DNA of 60,172 nt from Tetmemena sp. SeJ-2015. Its lineage: Eukaryota; Ciliophora; Spirotrichea; Sporadotrichida; Oxytrichidae. A program made the translations under genes and the position numbers. The stretch is taken from assembly GCA_027382625.1 (NCBI GenBank), contig JAJKFJ010022151.1, positions 1 through 60,172 of the forward strand, given 5' to 3'. Below the pieces are notes generated by a model. That model was not told where the DNA came from. It was given only the letters and a program-made list of their open reading frames with translations, and searched no databases. This document shows positions 12,888-24,600 of the stretch, one piece after another (within the stretch, counting starts at the first letter, position 1; each line of letters opens with the position of its first letter).

Positions 12888-13475
12888 ATTATTAAATAGG
12901 ACTTCCGGAGGAAGATGGAGTTGCTGATGGAGCTGACTCGAAAAAAAAAGGGAAATAAAATAAGAGTGGTTGCAGCAGACGACTCACCAACTACGGCGAC
13001 TACAGTGCTACTCGAGCAATCAAAGAACACTATATCACTGAGGATGACTAGACACTGGCAGCTGCCACCCTATGACTACCGCTATGAGGCACCCTGAATC
13101 AGACACCGGAGGCAGAGTGCACGCTCTCTTTGACCAGTCCACTGAGCCCCAGGCATGGCGCCCGAGGCCCCGAGTGACCGGCAGCTCACGCCCTCAGTCA
13201 GGGAGGGTTTGAACAGCAGGGATTCCTGGCCATTGCCCTGTGCAGTGAGTGGCAACGCCCGCGTCCTCTTGCGGCTATCGGCTGTGGGCCCCCTGGTCAG
13301 TGGTCAGTACGTCTAGAGAGTACCGGTGATGCATTGGAGGGAGACCGTATGAGCCCCCATATTTATGAGGGGACAGGTGGGGGTATTAAATAGTCAAACT
13401 CACCCCGAAGGGGCAATATTTAAATCACTCTAATTCCTAATCTCTAATCTTCCTCCGGAAGTCCTATTTAATAAT
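12888..13475. mobile_element. GC-rich insertion with terminal inverted repeats
   Basis: 588 bp with about 29 bp terminal inverted repeats (attattaaatagg followed by acttccggaggaagat, and the complement at 13447-13475). The interior at 13090-13340 is far more GC-rich than its surroundings. The 60-codon plus-strand frame at 12915 has no recognisable domain. No transposase, so it is probably a non-autonomous element. Confidence 0.72.
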
Positions 13476-14540
13476 GCTTGAGTTGTTTAATTAAGTCTGA
13501 TCTCTATAAAGAGGTTGGAACTTGATTATTCTTTTACATGCTCAATTATTCATCATTCATCATTCATCATCATCATCATTATTGAGATTGCTTCTTTTGC
13601 ATTTCCTTCATGTTTATTTAATTTAGTAAATGAGATTAAATCTAAATTTAACTATTATACAGTAGTTATTCACAAAGATAAAAACTATGTGTTTTAAAAA
13701 CTATCAATTGACAATTATTTCATTTAAACTTGCCTAAATAAATATTCGAATGTATTCTGTGAGATGAAGATAATTAAGAAATGTAAGTTTAATGATGGCA
13801 TATTTATAAGAGTATGTTTTTTTATTTATTTATTCTTGCGCCAATCTTATTGAAAGTAGCTTATCATCCTCAAAAAATATTTGCTACTTAATACGCTTTT
13901 AGTTACATCATACGTTTTTTATTGTAGTAAAGTCTTCAAAAGATCTCGTAAGAGTTATATTACTTTCTAATTACACCGAAATATTCACAGAGCCAAATTT
14001 AAAGACAGAGTTAGAAAATGTTTGAGTCTGAAATTATTTTATGGTCTCTTTATTAGTAATCCTTTAACTCAACTCAGCTACAGTAATTAAATACATAGAT
14101 AGAAATAACTTATTAATTAAAACTAATTCTATATTAAGTTGAATTTTTCCCTCAATAAATTTTTATAATTTGAGTTCAATTTAATTTTCCTGAATCCTTT
14201 TCTATTTTAAAATTAGAAATATAAAATTTTAACTTTCCTATAAACTAATATATTTAAGTTTTGTAATGAATGCATAAAATTTTAATCCATCTAAAATTGG
14301 AATTAAATCACGTTATAATTTTAAAACATATAGAAAATAAAAATATTCTTTAAATTTGAAAGTGGATTTAATTTTTTAGGGGTTCTTCTTTAAAAAAATT
14401 ATTTTAATTTTATGAATTTTTCTTTAACATATTTTTAAAAAAATCTTAAAAATTTGATCGGATATCTCATATTGTAAAATGATATTGTATTCATGAAAAT
14501 TTTGAGTCAATAAAGTTAATAAAAGAATAAATCTAAGATG
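13476..14540. other. Spacer, no gene seen
   Basis: AT-rich spacer. A short imperfect repeat of tcatcattcatcat is at 13545-13580, with a similar tract at 49285-49320. The left boundary of the TBE-like element should lie near the right end of this stretch, but I found no inverted repeat. Confidence 0.4.
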
Positions 14541-16065
14541 TCATCCTTGAACTAGTTTGTTTATCTAATTGTAAATTTAATACAGAGTAGGATAATCCTC
14601 GAAAGGATGAGTTAGCCTTTTGAGAAAGTCTCTCTAATCTGAATTTAGTGATCTCAACTTAAGTTCCTGCATTATCGCTGATTGCACTTCTTCTTGGTTA
14701 GCTGCCACTCGATGCAATGGCTTCCTCATAAAACAAGAAGCCACGATCAAGCATACTGAATACACATCTTGAAATTTGTCACCATGGAAAACAAGTTTTC
14801 GGTCCTTATCGAGGAGCCACACATGCCGAGGGATACCTCCGTCTACAGATACATGATCAGAAATGCAGGCATATTAGAACGAGCCGAGAAACACCTCGGG
14901 CGCATAACCTTTGAGTATCCGGACAGTCTGTGGCGTGATAAAGCGATGAGTAATGTTCTCGTTGTGCAGAACCTGGATACTCCGTACTAGAGCCCTTCAA
15001 CACATTAGCTAAGTCACCCTGGCTTGGCTTGATTTCCAGGAACGCAGCAAGTGTGAGGTTAAAGGATCTCCTCATGAGTATAAAGTTTGACGAGCACAAG
15101 TAAGCATACTCTATCTCGTCACTGCAGCGCGCCTGCCGATCTTCCAAGTAATCCAAGAATTTGAAGTCCCTCCAGAGGTTCAGAATTTCGGAAGTCCTCT
15201 CGCTGAAGGATGTTGCCAGCACTATTTGGATTTCTGGAGTGTCACTAAAGCTCCTCCCCTGATCTGAAAACTCTAATTTTCCTCTCCAGTGGAGCCGTTG
15301 TAGGAGAAGCGAGATCTCCTCTTTGAAAGAGAAAGGCATCTTGAGATTCTCTATTTCTTACAGTAGCCTCTAGTTAGGAGAATCTGAGACTTGACTATTT
15401 GCTATAAGTAGTTGATTCTCTCCGCGTGCGATATAATTTTGCTTCTTTACTTCGAAGCCTTCAGCGTGAGCTTATATGATATCAGAGGCCTCACTTGATA
15501 AGGCTTCACCGATATTTTATTCAGCTCTATTAGGAGAGCTCTCTCGAGGCAACAGCTAATTGGATATCTATAGCTTATGAGAGATGGAAGATAACCTTAC
15601 AAGTGGACTGTAACCTGCATCGAAAAGCTACTTTATCGAATGGCTGGTCAGATGCAGCTTGAGCGCTTTTCGATTATTAAGCCGCTACTCTTGTTTATTG
15701 CATACTTAGCACCTGTATTACCCATTCTACTTCAGCTAAGTGTATGCCCCTTCAGTTCTGAAGTGAACTTGCTAATGCCTCTTGAGCTCTGCAGGCTTGA
15801 ATATTTTAGTGCAGAATTAGCATTATTGAAGGACTCGGGGGCTGCTTCGCCCTGCTTTAGATCGTCGCGTTCTTCTCAAATGCCAAAGTTCTAGCCACTC
15901 TTCGAAGCCATCGTCGCCCTTCCTTCTTATTTGAGGAATATTCTAGACTCCAGCGGCGCTACAGAGCTGCTCAGCATCCTCACTGGACGAAGCCAATGGA
16001 CTCAACTCTCGCTTGCGCCTGCAAGATAGCTGCTTTAGAGCCTGTGAGGTAAGTTTCGTGCTCAT
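14541..16065 (-). CDS. C2H2 zinc-finger / pseudokinase protein of TBE-like element (frameshifted)
   Basis: With TAA/TAG as Gln, an ORF of about 507 codons starts MSTKLTSQALK at 16065 and ends at a TGA at 14541. A C2H2-like finger (CQFCTKIFKPAELKRHQQVH) and a second Cys-pair/His cluster (CQVCNK ... LKLHLTSH) fall at about residues 85-145. A protein-kinase-like domain follows from about residue 240. In the catalytic loop the HRD triad is HRF (LHNENITHRFITPQ) and the DFG site reads GSF, so catalysis is unlikely. The C-lobe DVYSVCLIVASCF is typical. One frameshift near 14998 separates the two kinase halves. Length fits a 57 kDa TBE product. Confidence 0.72.
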
Positions 16066-16189
16066 ATTTAATATGAAGCTTATTAAATATTAAATTCCAC
16101 TGACATAAACTTATGTATAGCAATTAATAGTTAAGCAGGCAGGAGCTCTCTGCCTCGGGGAGTAGAGCACCTTAGGATCACTTCAAAAA

Positions 16190-16390
16190 TCTTGAACTGG
16201 CCTCGGGCTGACCAGGGCTGACCATGGGCTGACCAGGGCTGACCTCGGGCTGACCAGGGCTGACCTTGGGCTGACCTCGGGCTGACCTGGGCTGACCATG
16301 GGCTGACCTCGGGCTGACCAGGGCTGACCTCGGGCTGTCCTAGGGCTGACCTTGGGCTGACCAGGGCTGACCATGCACTGGCCGATATCC
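16190..16390. repeat. GC-rich minisatellite, unit about 10-11 bp
   Basis: About 17 tandem units of the form gggctgacc plus two or three variable bases (gggctgaccagg, gggctgacctc, gggctgaccat). All reading frames of the minus strand stay open through it (repeats like SPGQPEVSP), but there is no sign that it is translated. It lies between the zinc-finger/kinase gene and the middle ORF of the TBE-like element. Confidence 0.9.
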
Positions 16391-16586
16391 ACCAACTCAC
16401 AAAGGTACTATAAGTTTTCCCATACATAAACTTATGTCTGTGGTAATCAATTAAGCTCTCTATCAATTAGCAGCCACTTCTATTCCTAATACATAAGTGG
16501 AAATCTCCACTTATGTAAGGCATTTAATTAACTTATATGGGTTCATACTAATAATTAAAACTCTAGAGACCTTAAAGTGGCACGAT

Positions 16587-17468
16587 ATGAACTCAAGCAT
16601 GAGGCAGCAGCACAGCGTGAACCAGACGCAGCTCATCCACTCCAAGCAGCTCGAGGGAAAGTTCAGCTCCAAGGCTGATCTATACAGCTATCTCAAGTAC
16701 TCGTGTAAGGACTCGTGCAGCTTATTAAATTGTAGAAGGCTATAACTTGCCGTCATAGAAGAAGACTTGCCTGAGGTTCTTGAGAGATGTCCTCTCTGGC
16801 CAGAAAGAACTCATTAAAGCGGCTGATCTTGTGGGCTTTAATGTTCCCAACTTTCCCGAGCTTTCTGTCCATGCAGTGTTTGAGGAGATAAAGGGCGACA
16901 AGGAGGTCCTGCGCTATCTTAACTACTATCCTGAGACTGGTGATTTACCTGAGCGAAAATTCTTCTATTCAGTGCTCTCTACACTCCGTGGCGAATACCT
17001 TTTTCGGCTAGTCAGATCTTAGCAGCAGGCACACACATCCAGCCAAATTGAGGAGGAAAAGCTGGACACGATAGAGATAAGCCAGGATATGCTCAAGAGC
17101 TTGGAGGCGCTTCCTTATTTTTCCAGTATGCGCTAATCTATATAATGAACTTAATAGAGAAAAAGGGAAGAGCGCTCTCGCATCTCAAAGTCAAAGCAGT
17201 AGGGAGATAGCAGCAGAAGAAACGAAAGCGCTTCGAAATGGGATTCTCCTATCAGGAGTATAGAGGAGAGCAGACTAGCCTAGCTAGCAGCAATCAGGAT
17301 GTCAAGCTTCCAAGGAGATCACGACATGTCTATCATGAGATCACCTCCTGCAAAGAGACAGCTGACTTGAGCGAAACATTTGCTTATAAATAAACTTTAT
17401 CAACCTTAACTCTTTAAATATATCACTCACTCTCGATGAGCATTCTCATCTTTTCTATCGTTCGTTGA
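16587..17468 (+). CDS. Middle ORF of TBE-like element (two frameshifts)
   Basis: Three consecutive plus-strand frames read as one protein: 16587-about 16720 (MNSSMRQQHS ... ADLYSYLKYSC), about 16745-17140 (CLRFLRDVLSGQKEL, VPNFPELSVHAVFEEIKGD) and 17145-17468, a basic tail. In-frame TAA and TAG codons are read as Gln. It occupies the position of the 22 kDa gene in TBE elements, which is how I label it. There is no catalytic motif I can name. The end overlaps the 3' end of the transposase gene, which is convergent. Frameshifts near 16725 and 17140 suggest decay or sequence errors. Confidence 0.55.
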
Positions 17469-18363
17469 ACTGTCTTCTTGCTGTCTTCCTGTCTGATGTT
17501 TTCAATCGCGCCAGAGACAATGCTGATATGTTGCTTATCATTGGCTTAGAAGTTTATCTGAGCCAAGCTTGTCTTGTAGGTTCTCTTCACTCTCGAGAAG
17601 ACCTCCTCGATGGGGTTGTAAGGTGAGGAATAGGGAGCGTTGAAGAGGAGCTTGATACCGAGCCCTTCGCAGCATTCCCCAACTCTCTTGGAATGATGAG
17701 CTCTCAGGTTATCCAGAAATATTACCAGGGAGTTGTGAGGAGCTTTTTCTCTTATCGCTCTCAAGCAGGTTAGGATGTCCTCAATCAAAATAGCTTTCTC
17801 TCTGATCTCATAGTGCTCCAGTCCCCTCTCAGCGCTTATGACCACCACTGCAGCTAGGGTCTTCACCTTGATCCCTTCTTTGAGCAGGGTTTGGTTTGTG
17901 TATCGCTTGGCCCATGACATAAGTCGAACTTAGTAAGGTTTGAAGATGGTCTCGTCCAAGTACATGACAGTGTCCCCCTGGGCGAGGTGCTGCATCAATT
18001 ATTGGTATGCATAAACTTATGTCTAGCGAATTTTGCAGAGCCGGCTCATAGGAATACGGTAGCCTGAGCGGGTGACCTTGTATGTATCCCATGGCTGAGA
18101 TACACTTTTCTCAACTAGCTAATGCCTAATCAGCTATCAGGGTACTATCTGTGAAAGAGTTAGCACCTTTGAGCAAGCGAGAGGTGCTTCTACTAATCAA
18201 GAGTCTGATCGCTCAATAGGTAGCACAGATGCTCAAATGTGAGAATGGAGACAGGATGGACATTTTTCCAAGACTTCACATCTCGGCTCCCATTAACTCG
18301 GCAGACCTCAAATATCGTAGATTAGCTAATGCCGGTAACCTGATTGATCTCCCGATACGTCAT
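17423..18363 (-). CDS. IS630/Tc1-mariner-type DDE transposase of TBE-like element
   Basis: Starts at 18363 with a helix-turn-helix (TYREINQVTGISQSTIFEV) and ends at a TGA at 17423-17425, about 313 codons. DDE residues: D in VMYLDETIF (about 18000), D in VIFLDNLRAHH (about 17700) and E in SSPYNPIEEVF (about 17610). The spacing and the NPIE motif are those of the IS630/Tc1 superfamily, to which TBE 42 kDa transposases belong. One net frameshift lies near 18135 (in-frame TGA between the HTH and catalytic parts). Slightly shorter than TBE proteins. Probably inactive as it stands. Confidence 0.8.
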
Positions 18364-18612
18364 GTAGGTTCACGACTCGGCATGAGGATTTGGATTTCTG
18401 AATCTCAGGAATCTGATTAGTTAACTTATGCCGCTTTTCAGGTCAACTTATGTACGGGATTATTTAATCATCACTCACGGGCTTAATTAATTAATTTCTT
18501 ACCTTTATTGAGCCCAAATTTTCATGATTGCAATTCTCCGCGTCTTTAATTAAACTAATCTCATCTTCTTAAAAATAATTGTTTGTTATAATCAAATCAA
18601 TAAAGCATATCC

Positions 18613-21600
18613 CACTAATAAACTAGTACCTATCGAAACTTACCCTAATTACAAAGTCCCCATTGGCATCTGTTTACTATTAAATAATTTCTCTAATTTA
18701 AAATAATAACTAGAAGGACTGATCATCCCCATCAGAAGTTTTTAATAGTTTATTTTATTTTTATTTAAAGCGTAAAACCATTTTCCGACCAGAGAGAAGT
18801 CTTCTGTGACTCTTCCCTTAATGATTTTGCCATTATCAATTCCACCTTGACCATTCTTTTTTTAGAACTAAATTAAGATAAACTTAAATTTTTATTCTGG
18901 AAGATTTGCTTGATCGAGAATTCAGAACCTTATATCTATCCTAAAATATTCTATAAAACTATTTGATTTATGAAATGAAAATAATAATCCATTATAATAA
19001 AATATTAAAGTTTCCTTCGAAAGTAAATCTGTCTGCTTCTTCCTTTCCTTTTCCCTTAAATTTCCTAAAACAATTTAAATTCAATTGTGTTACTCATTCT
19101 TCTCGATATACATCAAAATTAATTCAAACTCCATAATTATAAATGACAATTAATTTAATAATTGAAAGTTATCATAAGTAAATAAAATTAATTTAAACTG
19201 AGTACAGAGGCAGCTTAAAAAATATAATCGCATGTTTCTTGTTCAGCATCCTCAGACCGATTTTTCATTGGTAGATATAAACTTAGCTTTAACAATAAGT
19301 AAGAAGTTCTTGCACAATTTTTTAGAATAAATTTTGCCTAAAGTTATTTCAAATTTGGTAACGGAGGACTAATACCTATTATTTATGAGTTAAAAGTTAA
19401 ATCTTACAGATAAAAAACTTAGACAAAAATATAAAAACTCAAAAGTCATTGCCATTCTCAGTATTTGACTGTTTCAAGATTGCTGATCTTCAAAAAATTT
19501 ATGTGGAAAAATTTATGATGAAATTCCAGTTATTAACTTGTTTAATGCAAGAGATATATTTCTTCTTCAATCTGAGAGAAGTATAAGATTGAAAAATTTA
19601 ACCCATATTAAATTTCTCAAAAAAAGCGAAAGCAAAGAAAGATAGCAATAATCCTAGCTCATCTATTCCCAGGATCTTTTCTATCTGCATCTGTCATTTT
19701 TGAGAAAGTCATACATCTAAGGTCAGATTTGGAATGAGTCATGGCTTTGCACACTGAAGGTTTTTTCCTAATAATTTAAACTATAGACTTAACTTTTTTA
19801 CACATTAAAACTATTTATATAACTTGAAATTAAATATTTTAACAGACACTCTTCATTATAATACTCTCAAATTTTTTTCTAGAATTTCACCAGAGAATAT
19901 CATTCTAAAGTTAAAAAAGTTAATCCAATAAATACCATAAAAAATTAAAATTTAGAAGAGGGATAAAGACGTTCGCAAATAAAGTATTGATTATCGAAGT
20001 AGGATATATCGAGAGCTATTAAGATATTTTAACTAACCCAATTTTCAGATTCAAAAATACTAATTTAAAAACCTGCATCTTACATTAAATTCTCAGATAT
20101 TATCCGTTCAGCCCGATTTTTCAAAAACTTTTCAGTCTCCTTCTGTAAAGCCTGGACAAACGAGGACGAAGCACTTGTCATCTGGGATAAAACTTGGTAC
20201 TGTAAGCGCTCCTTGTCGGCCGAGTATTGCTAGAAAAATGTAAAAAAAGGTAATTTTACAGATTTATTAAATCCCACAATTGTAGGGTAATTCATGGATC
20301 TTAACATGCCAATTATGGATGGGTTTAAAGCCACTTCTCAAAGTTCAGTAAAAATACGAAAAACAGTGGCTACCTATTGGACAAGCTGGCTTCCTAGCCA
20401 GTAGTTAAAATTCGGGCTGAACGTATAATATAATTGAATGAAAATCTACCATTCTTATCAAGAAAAAGTTAAATGCAAAATTCCAAATTTTTCTCAACAC
20501 TTAATAAGAAATAAATTTTATTCAAATGTAAAGGTCTCAAGTGATAAAAGTTATAATTGAACTTACTCAAAATAGTTCAAAATATTTAATTTATTCCTAT
20601 ATTTAGCTGTTCAATATGAAAGGGGCCTCTAGGTTCATGACTTTATCCATAGTTGTATTCGAACACCCATTTTTTAGTCAAGTGATCAGACACTTTTGGG
20701 ACGCTTGATTCCATTGATCAATAATAAATTAAGTTAGTATTTTTTATTTAGATATTCACTTTATACTTAACTATAAACGATGATGAATTTTTTATAAATA
20801 GTTGATAATTATGAATATTTATTTATAAATTCTCATAATTTTAATCTCTCTAGCTTAAATTTTTAATCTAAATTATCACTTGTATTAAATTTATTCTAAA
20901 TAAAATTTATGCTTCTATATTAGTGAGTTGAACATAAATATTAATATAGTTTCAAAATACTTTTTAAATCGATGAATGATTGAAATTAAAAGTGCAGTAG
21001 ACAGAATTATGGCAGTAAATTTTAAGATTAATATTTTTTTATTTGAATATGATAAGTACGCTCTCCATATCTTCAATAAATATAAAATACAACTAATTGC
21101 ATTATAACTCAGGACTGAGAGATCTTTTTTAAAATTGCAAGAATATAAAGTGCTTAATTTGAAAATCAACCAAATGTGATAATACTTATTTAAGGTTTAG
21201 AAATTCAACTGCTATCTTTCAAATCCTTTTAAATTTAATTTATAAGTTACTCTCTCTGAGTTAATAAACTCCAAGCTATAATTAAGATTAAATGTTAAGA
21301 TATAACTTTGGTTTGATTATCATTTATTAAATTATTCTCTTATTTTTATTAAGATAGCTGTAAATTAATTGGATAATTTAATCATCTTAAAAATTAAATT
21401 TAAATGTATTAACCAATTAAACTAAATTTATTTTTATGAAATATATAGCATTTGATTTATTATATTCTTGCAACTCTAATTAAGGGAAAATTCTGTATAA
21501 GTAACTTAGGAAAAAAAAAGACTTAAAACTAAACTTTTATAGCACTAGGTACGCGATATTTAACGATTGAGAAGCGCTATGAAGATTATTAAAACTATTA

Positions 21601-24600
21601 ATTTAATAAGCTTCAAATAAACTACATAAAGGCCACTAGTTAATTAAATTAGTTTTAATCCTATCACGTCATTATAATTTTATAAGCTTCGAACCAACAT
21701 GGGTTTACTTATAGATTGAAGTTCTTCTGTTAGTTTAAGTCTTGTTAAAGTCTCTTCTTTTAAATTTTATGGTTTTATCAATCTGTAAATTGAATTTTTG
21801 CATAGGAGTGGTTCCTATTAAAGTTCTCTAAAGTCTTTTAATAAAATAGAAGCAATAAAAGTTTTAGCTCATTTTTCAAAAAGAAATGCCCCCCTTTTAT
21901 GAATTAGCACCCATAGAGAGTTTAGCAGTATAAGTGGTCCTAGGAAAAGGCGAGATCTTTCTATAAAATGAGAAGACTCTGTATTTGCAGGAAAATTAGG
22001 GGGGCAGTATGTACTACTCCATTTATTTTCTCTTGCAGTCGAATAAAGATAAGTGACTAAGTTTGCAGAAACTCGTACTGAATTGATGTTACCGAGGTAA
22101 AAAAGTCTATAGTCAAGGTAAATTTAATTCTACATAAAAATAAATCTTAGATCGTAAATTTGAAAGAATAAATGAAATAAAGCAACATATTTTCTCCAAG
22201 CATTTTCTATTGCAGCACGAAGTTAACTTTGCAACATTTTTTCAATCTTTAAAGTTGGCAAGAATATCAATTTGTATTAAAGCCCATTTACTAATTTCTT
22301 AAATTAAATTAAATCTTTAAAATTGCTCTGATAACTTTATTAAAAAAAGTTTTTAATTTTATTACTTTATTTGAATGGAAAATTTTTTTTGTCACTTTGA
22401 CTTTGTCTTAATTTAAGTTTCAAAGATGGCAAACTAGATTAAATAATTTAAAAAGAGTTAGTTAACCTTTTGGTGCTGTTAATTTGTAATTTATGATTTA
22501 ATCTTCCATTAAGAGATAAAAATAAGTAACTTCTTAAAATAATCTAAATTTATTTTAAATTTGTGGCAGGAATTATTTCCAAATTATTTAAACTTAAAGA
22601 ATTCATTTGCGGTGAATTTTTCTTAAAAGATCATTTATTCGAAGTAAACATAAAAAATGATCCTTTGTAATTTATCATTAGATATAATGAATGCATTATT
22701 TTAAATAAAAAGAGTAAAAATTTTTAATGAATTATTTGTATGTGCTCTTAAAATACCTGAATAGGTAAAGAAGATATCCAATGACAGATCTTTTTAAAAA
22801 TTAATTTAATATTATACTGCAGAATTTAATGCAAAATAGAGAGTGTTCGACGGAAATACTTTGTTCAAACCATGTGCTTTTCAACTTCTAGTGCTTTGAA
22901 GCCTTGTAGAGGAAGCTTTAGAAGTGATATATATAACTTATCATATATTTAAACTTTTTAATTTTTAATGGCTGTTAATCTCATTCTCAGTACAAGTATC
23001 TTTAGCTAGTCCAGTCTTAGTTTCTCAAAAGCAATAGTGAAAGTAGGGTCTCTGTCTGCCACTCCTCCCCTCTTGAGGAAGGAAAAGTGATCTTTTCCAC
23101 TCTTTGAAGTAGTTGAGTAAAGAATACGTTGACTATCAGATAACTTTGATGAACTACGACAGAAGCCAAAGTGTCAAAAGTGTTCAAGTTAAAACTAAAT
23201 AGGATCAAAAGAAGAAAGATGAAGAGTTCCTCAAGAGGGGAGGAGTGGCAGACAGAGACCCTACTTTCACTATTGCTTTTGAGAAACTAAGACTGGACTA
23301 GCTAAAGATACTTGTACTGAGAATGAGATTAACAGCCATTAAAAATTAAAAAGTTTAAATATATGATAAGTTATATATATCACTTCTAAAGCTTCCTCTA
23401 CAAGGCTTCAAAGCACTAGAAGTTGAAAAGCACATGGTTTGAACAAAGTATTTCCGTCGAACACTCTCTATTTTGCATTAAATTCTGCAGTATAATAATC
23501 ATCTATCTTAAAAATTATTAAAACATAATTTTTAAAAAAGTAGAATATCTTTTTTATGAAAATAGAAAGAGGAATTATATTTTTTTATTTAATAAATATC
23601 CTATTCTCATAGTTATGTTAATTAGAGGTTTATAATTTTTCAATTTGCTTTTTTATTTGATATATTTGCCAAATTTTAATTAAATCTCCTATGCAATTAT
23701 AGGAATCGAGTTGAAATCTTGGAAACATTTCTGTATTGGATTTAAATATTTGATTGTAATATTATAGGTTGAATACGATTGTGTAATCGCAGGTTGATAT
23801 TCTTTAAATAAACGTAAATATATGAGGATTATTTTAATTAATAATGAAAATGAAGAAGAGGAAGAAGACAGAGACAATTAGAAAAATGTTGATACCAGAA
23901 TTAATGCTTTGAATCTTTTTAGTCCTTCTTGTAAGTAGCTACTAAGCTTTACTAATAAATACTGTGATGGTGTAAATGCTAAAGTCTAATAATGTGTTAA
24001 CATTTTATTTTAGATTGAGCGAGGAAGGCAGAGAGAGATTTGCTCAAAATAGCTCAATTAAAATCGGTCATCTCACATCAGAGTGCGCAATACATGAATT
24101 TTTACTTCACTCATTCTGGTAATATTTATTTAAGACAACTTAAAAGTGTAGTTGAAGTTGATAAAGAAGAAGGCATAAAGGAATTGAGTAAAGGATCAAG
24201 CTAAAAACAGATCTCTAAACTATTATAAAATGCTCTTCTTGTTGCAGCTTATGTCTAAAAAGAAAATAGCACTATATTCCTGTATATTTCTAAGACGTTT
24301 AATTTAAGAACAACAACCTGCGATTACACAATCGTATTCAACCTATATTAAAGAATGGTATCAAGTTAAGAGATGAAAGTATCCTTATCACTTTAGAAAT
24401 GATTGAGATATTTCTTGCAGTTTTTGATGAGTTCTTCATCTTTACCTTTACTTATTACTCTTTCGCACACTTCATTTAACATAGAATAAAGATTAATTGC
24501 TTTTAAACAACTATTTACAGTATAAATTGCACTTATGGATTTGCATGTAGTTTTGCATTCCTTCTGTTCCGCAATCTCCCATCCCTAATTAATTCTTCTT

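Larger units (their letters stand above)
14541..18363. mobile_element. Degenerate TBE-like DNA transposon (three genes)
   Basis: A higher-GC block with three protein-coding regions: a zinc-finger/pseudokinase gene (minus), a middle ORF (plus) and an IS630/Tc1-type DDE transposase (minus). This gene set and the approximate sizes match the 57, 22 and 42 kDa proteins of hypotrich telomere-bearing elements (TBE). That comparison is from family knowledge, not from an alignment. I could not find terminal inverted repeats or C4A4 ends, and each gene carries frameshifts, so the copy looks decayed. It sits in the spacer between copies A and B. Confidence 0.7.
22283..24347 (-). other. IES of copy B holding two insertions
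   Basis: Bounded by CTTTAA between the segments ending FISQLDTIL and starting LQYKL. Holds foldback 22811-23496 and MITE 23764-24346. The corresponding copy A stretch (4202-4826) lacks both, so copy A gives the empty sites. Confidence 0.7.

Noticed and set aside
14857..15339. A stand-alone 160-residue gene starting MPFSFKEEIS
   Set aside because: With TAA/TAG as Gln the frame continues upstream without a stop to 16065 through the zinc-finger region, so the internal Met is not the start, and its C-terminal 35 residues are a frameshift artefact.
16131..16466. Minus-strand repeat protein (SPGQPEVSP-type) from the minisatellite
   Set aside because: The tandem repeat is open in more than one frame and has no start context or relatives; treated as a DNA repeat.
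18091..18530. Plus-strand open frame starting MAEIHFSQLANAQ across the transposase start
   Set aside because: It is open only because TGA is the sole stop. The minus-strand frame over the same DNA has a good helix-turn-helix (TYREINQVTGISQSTI) continuous with the DDE transposase.
23689..23877. Serine-rich minus-strand ORF beginning MSLSSSSSSF
   Set aside because: It spans the border of the MITE at 23764 and encodes a gaa-rich low-complexity tract; no support as a gene.
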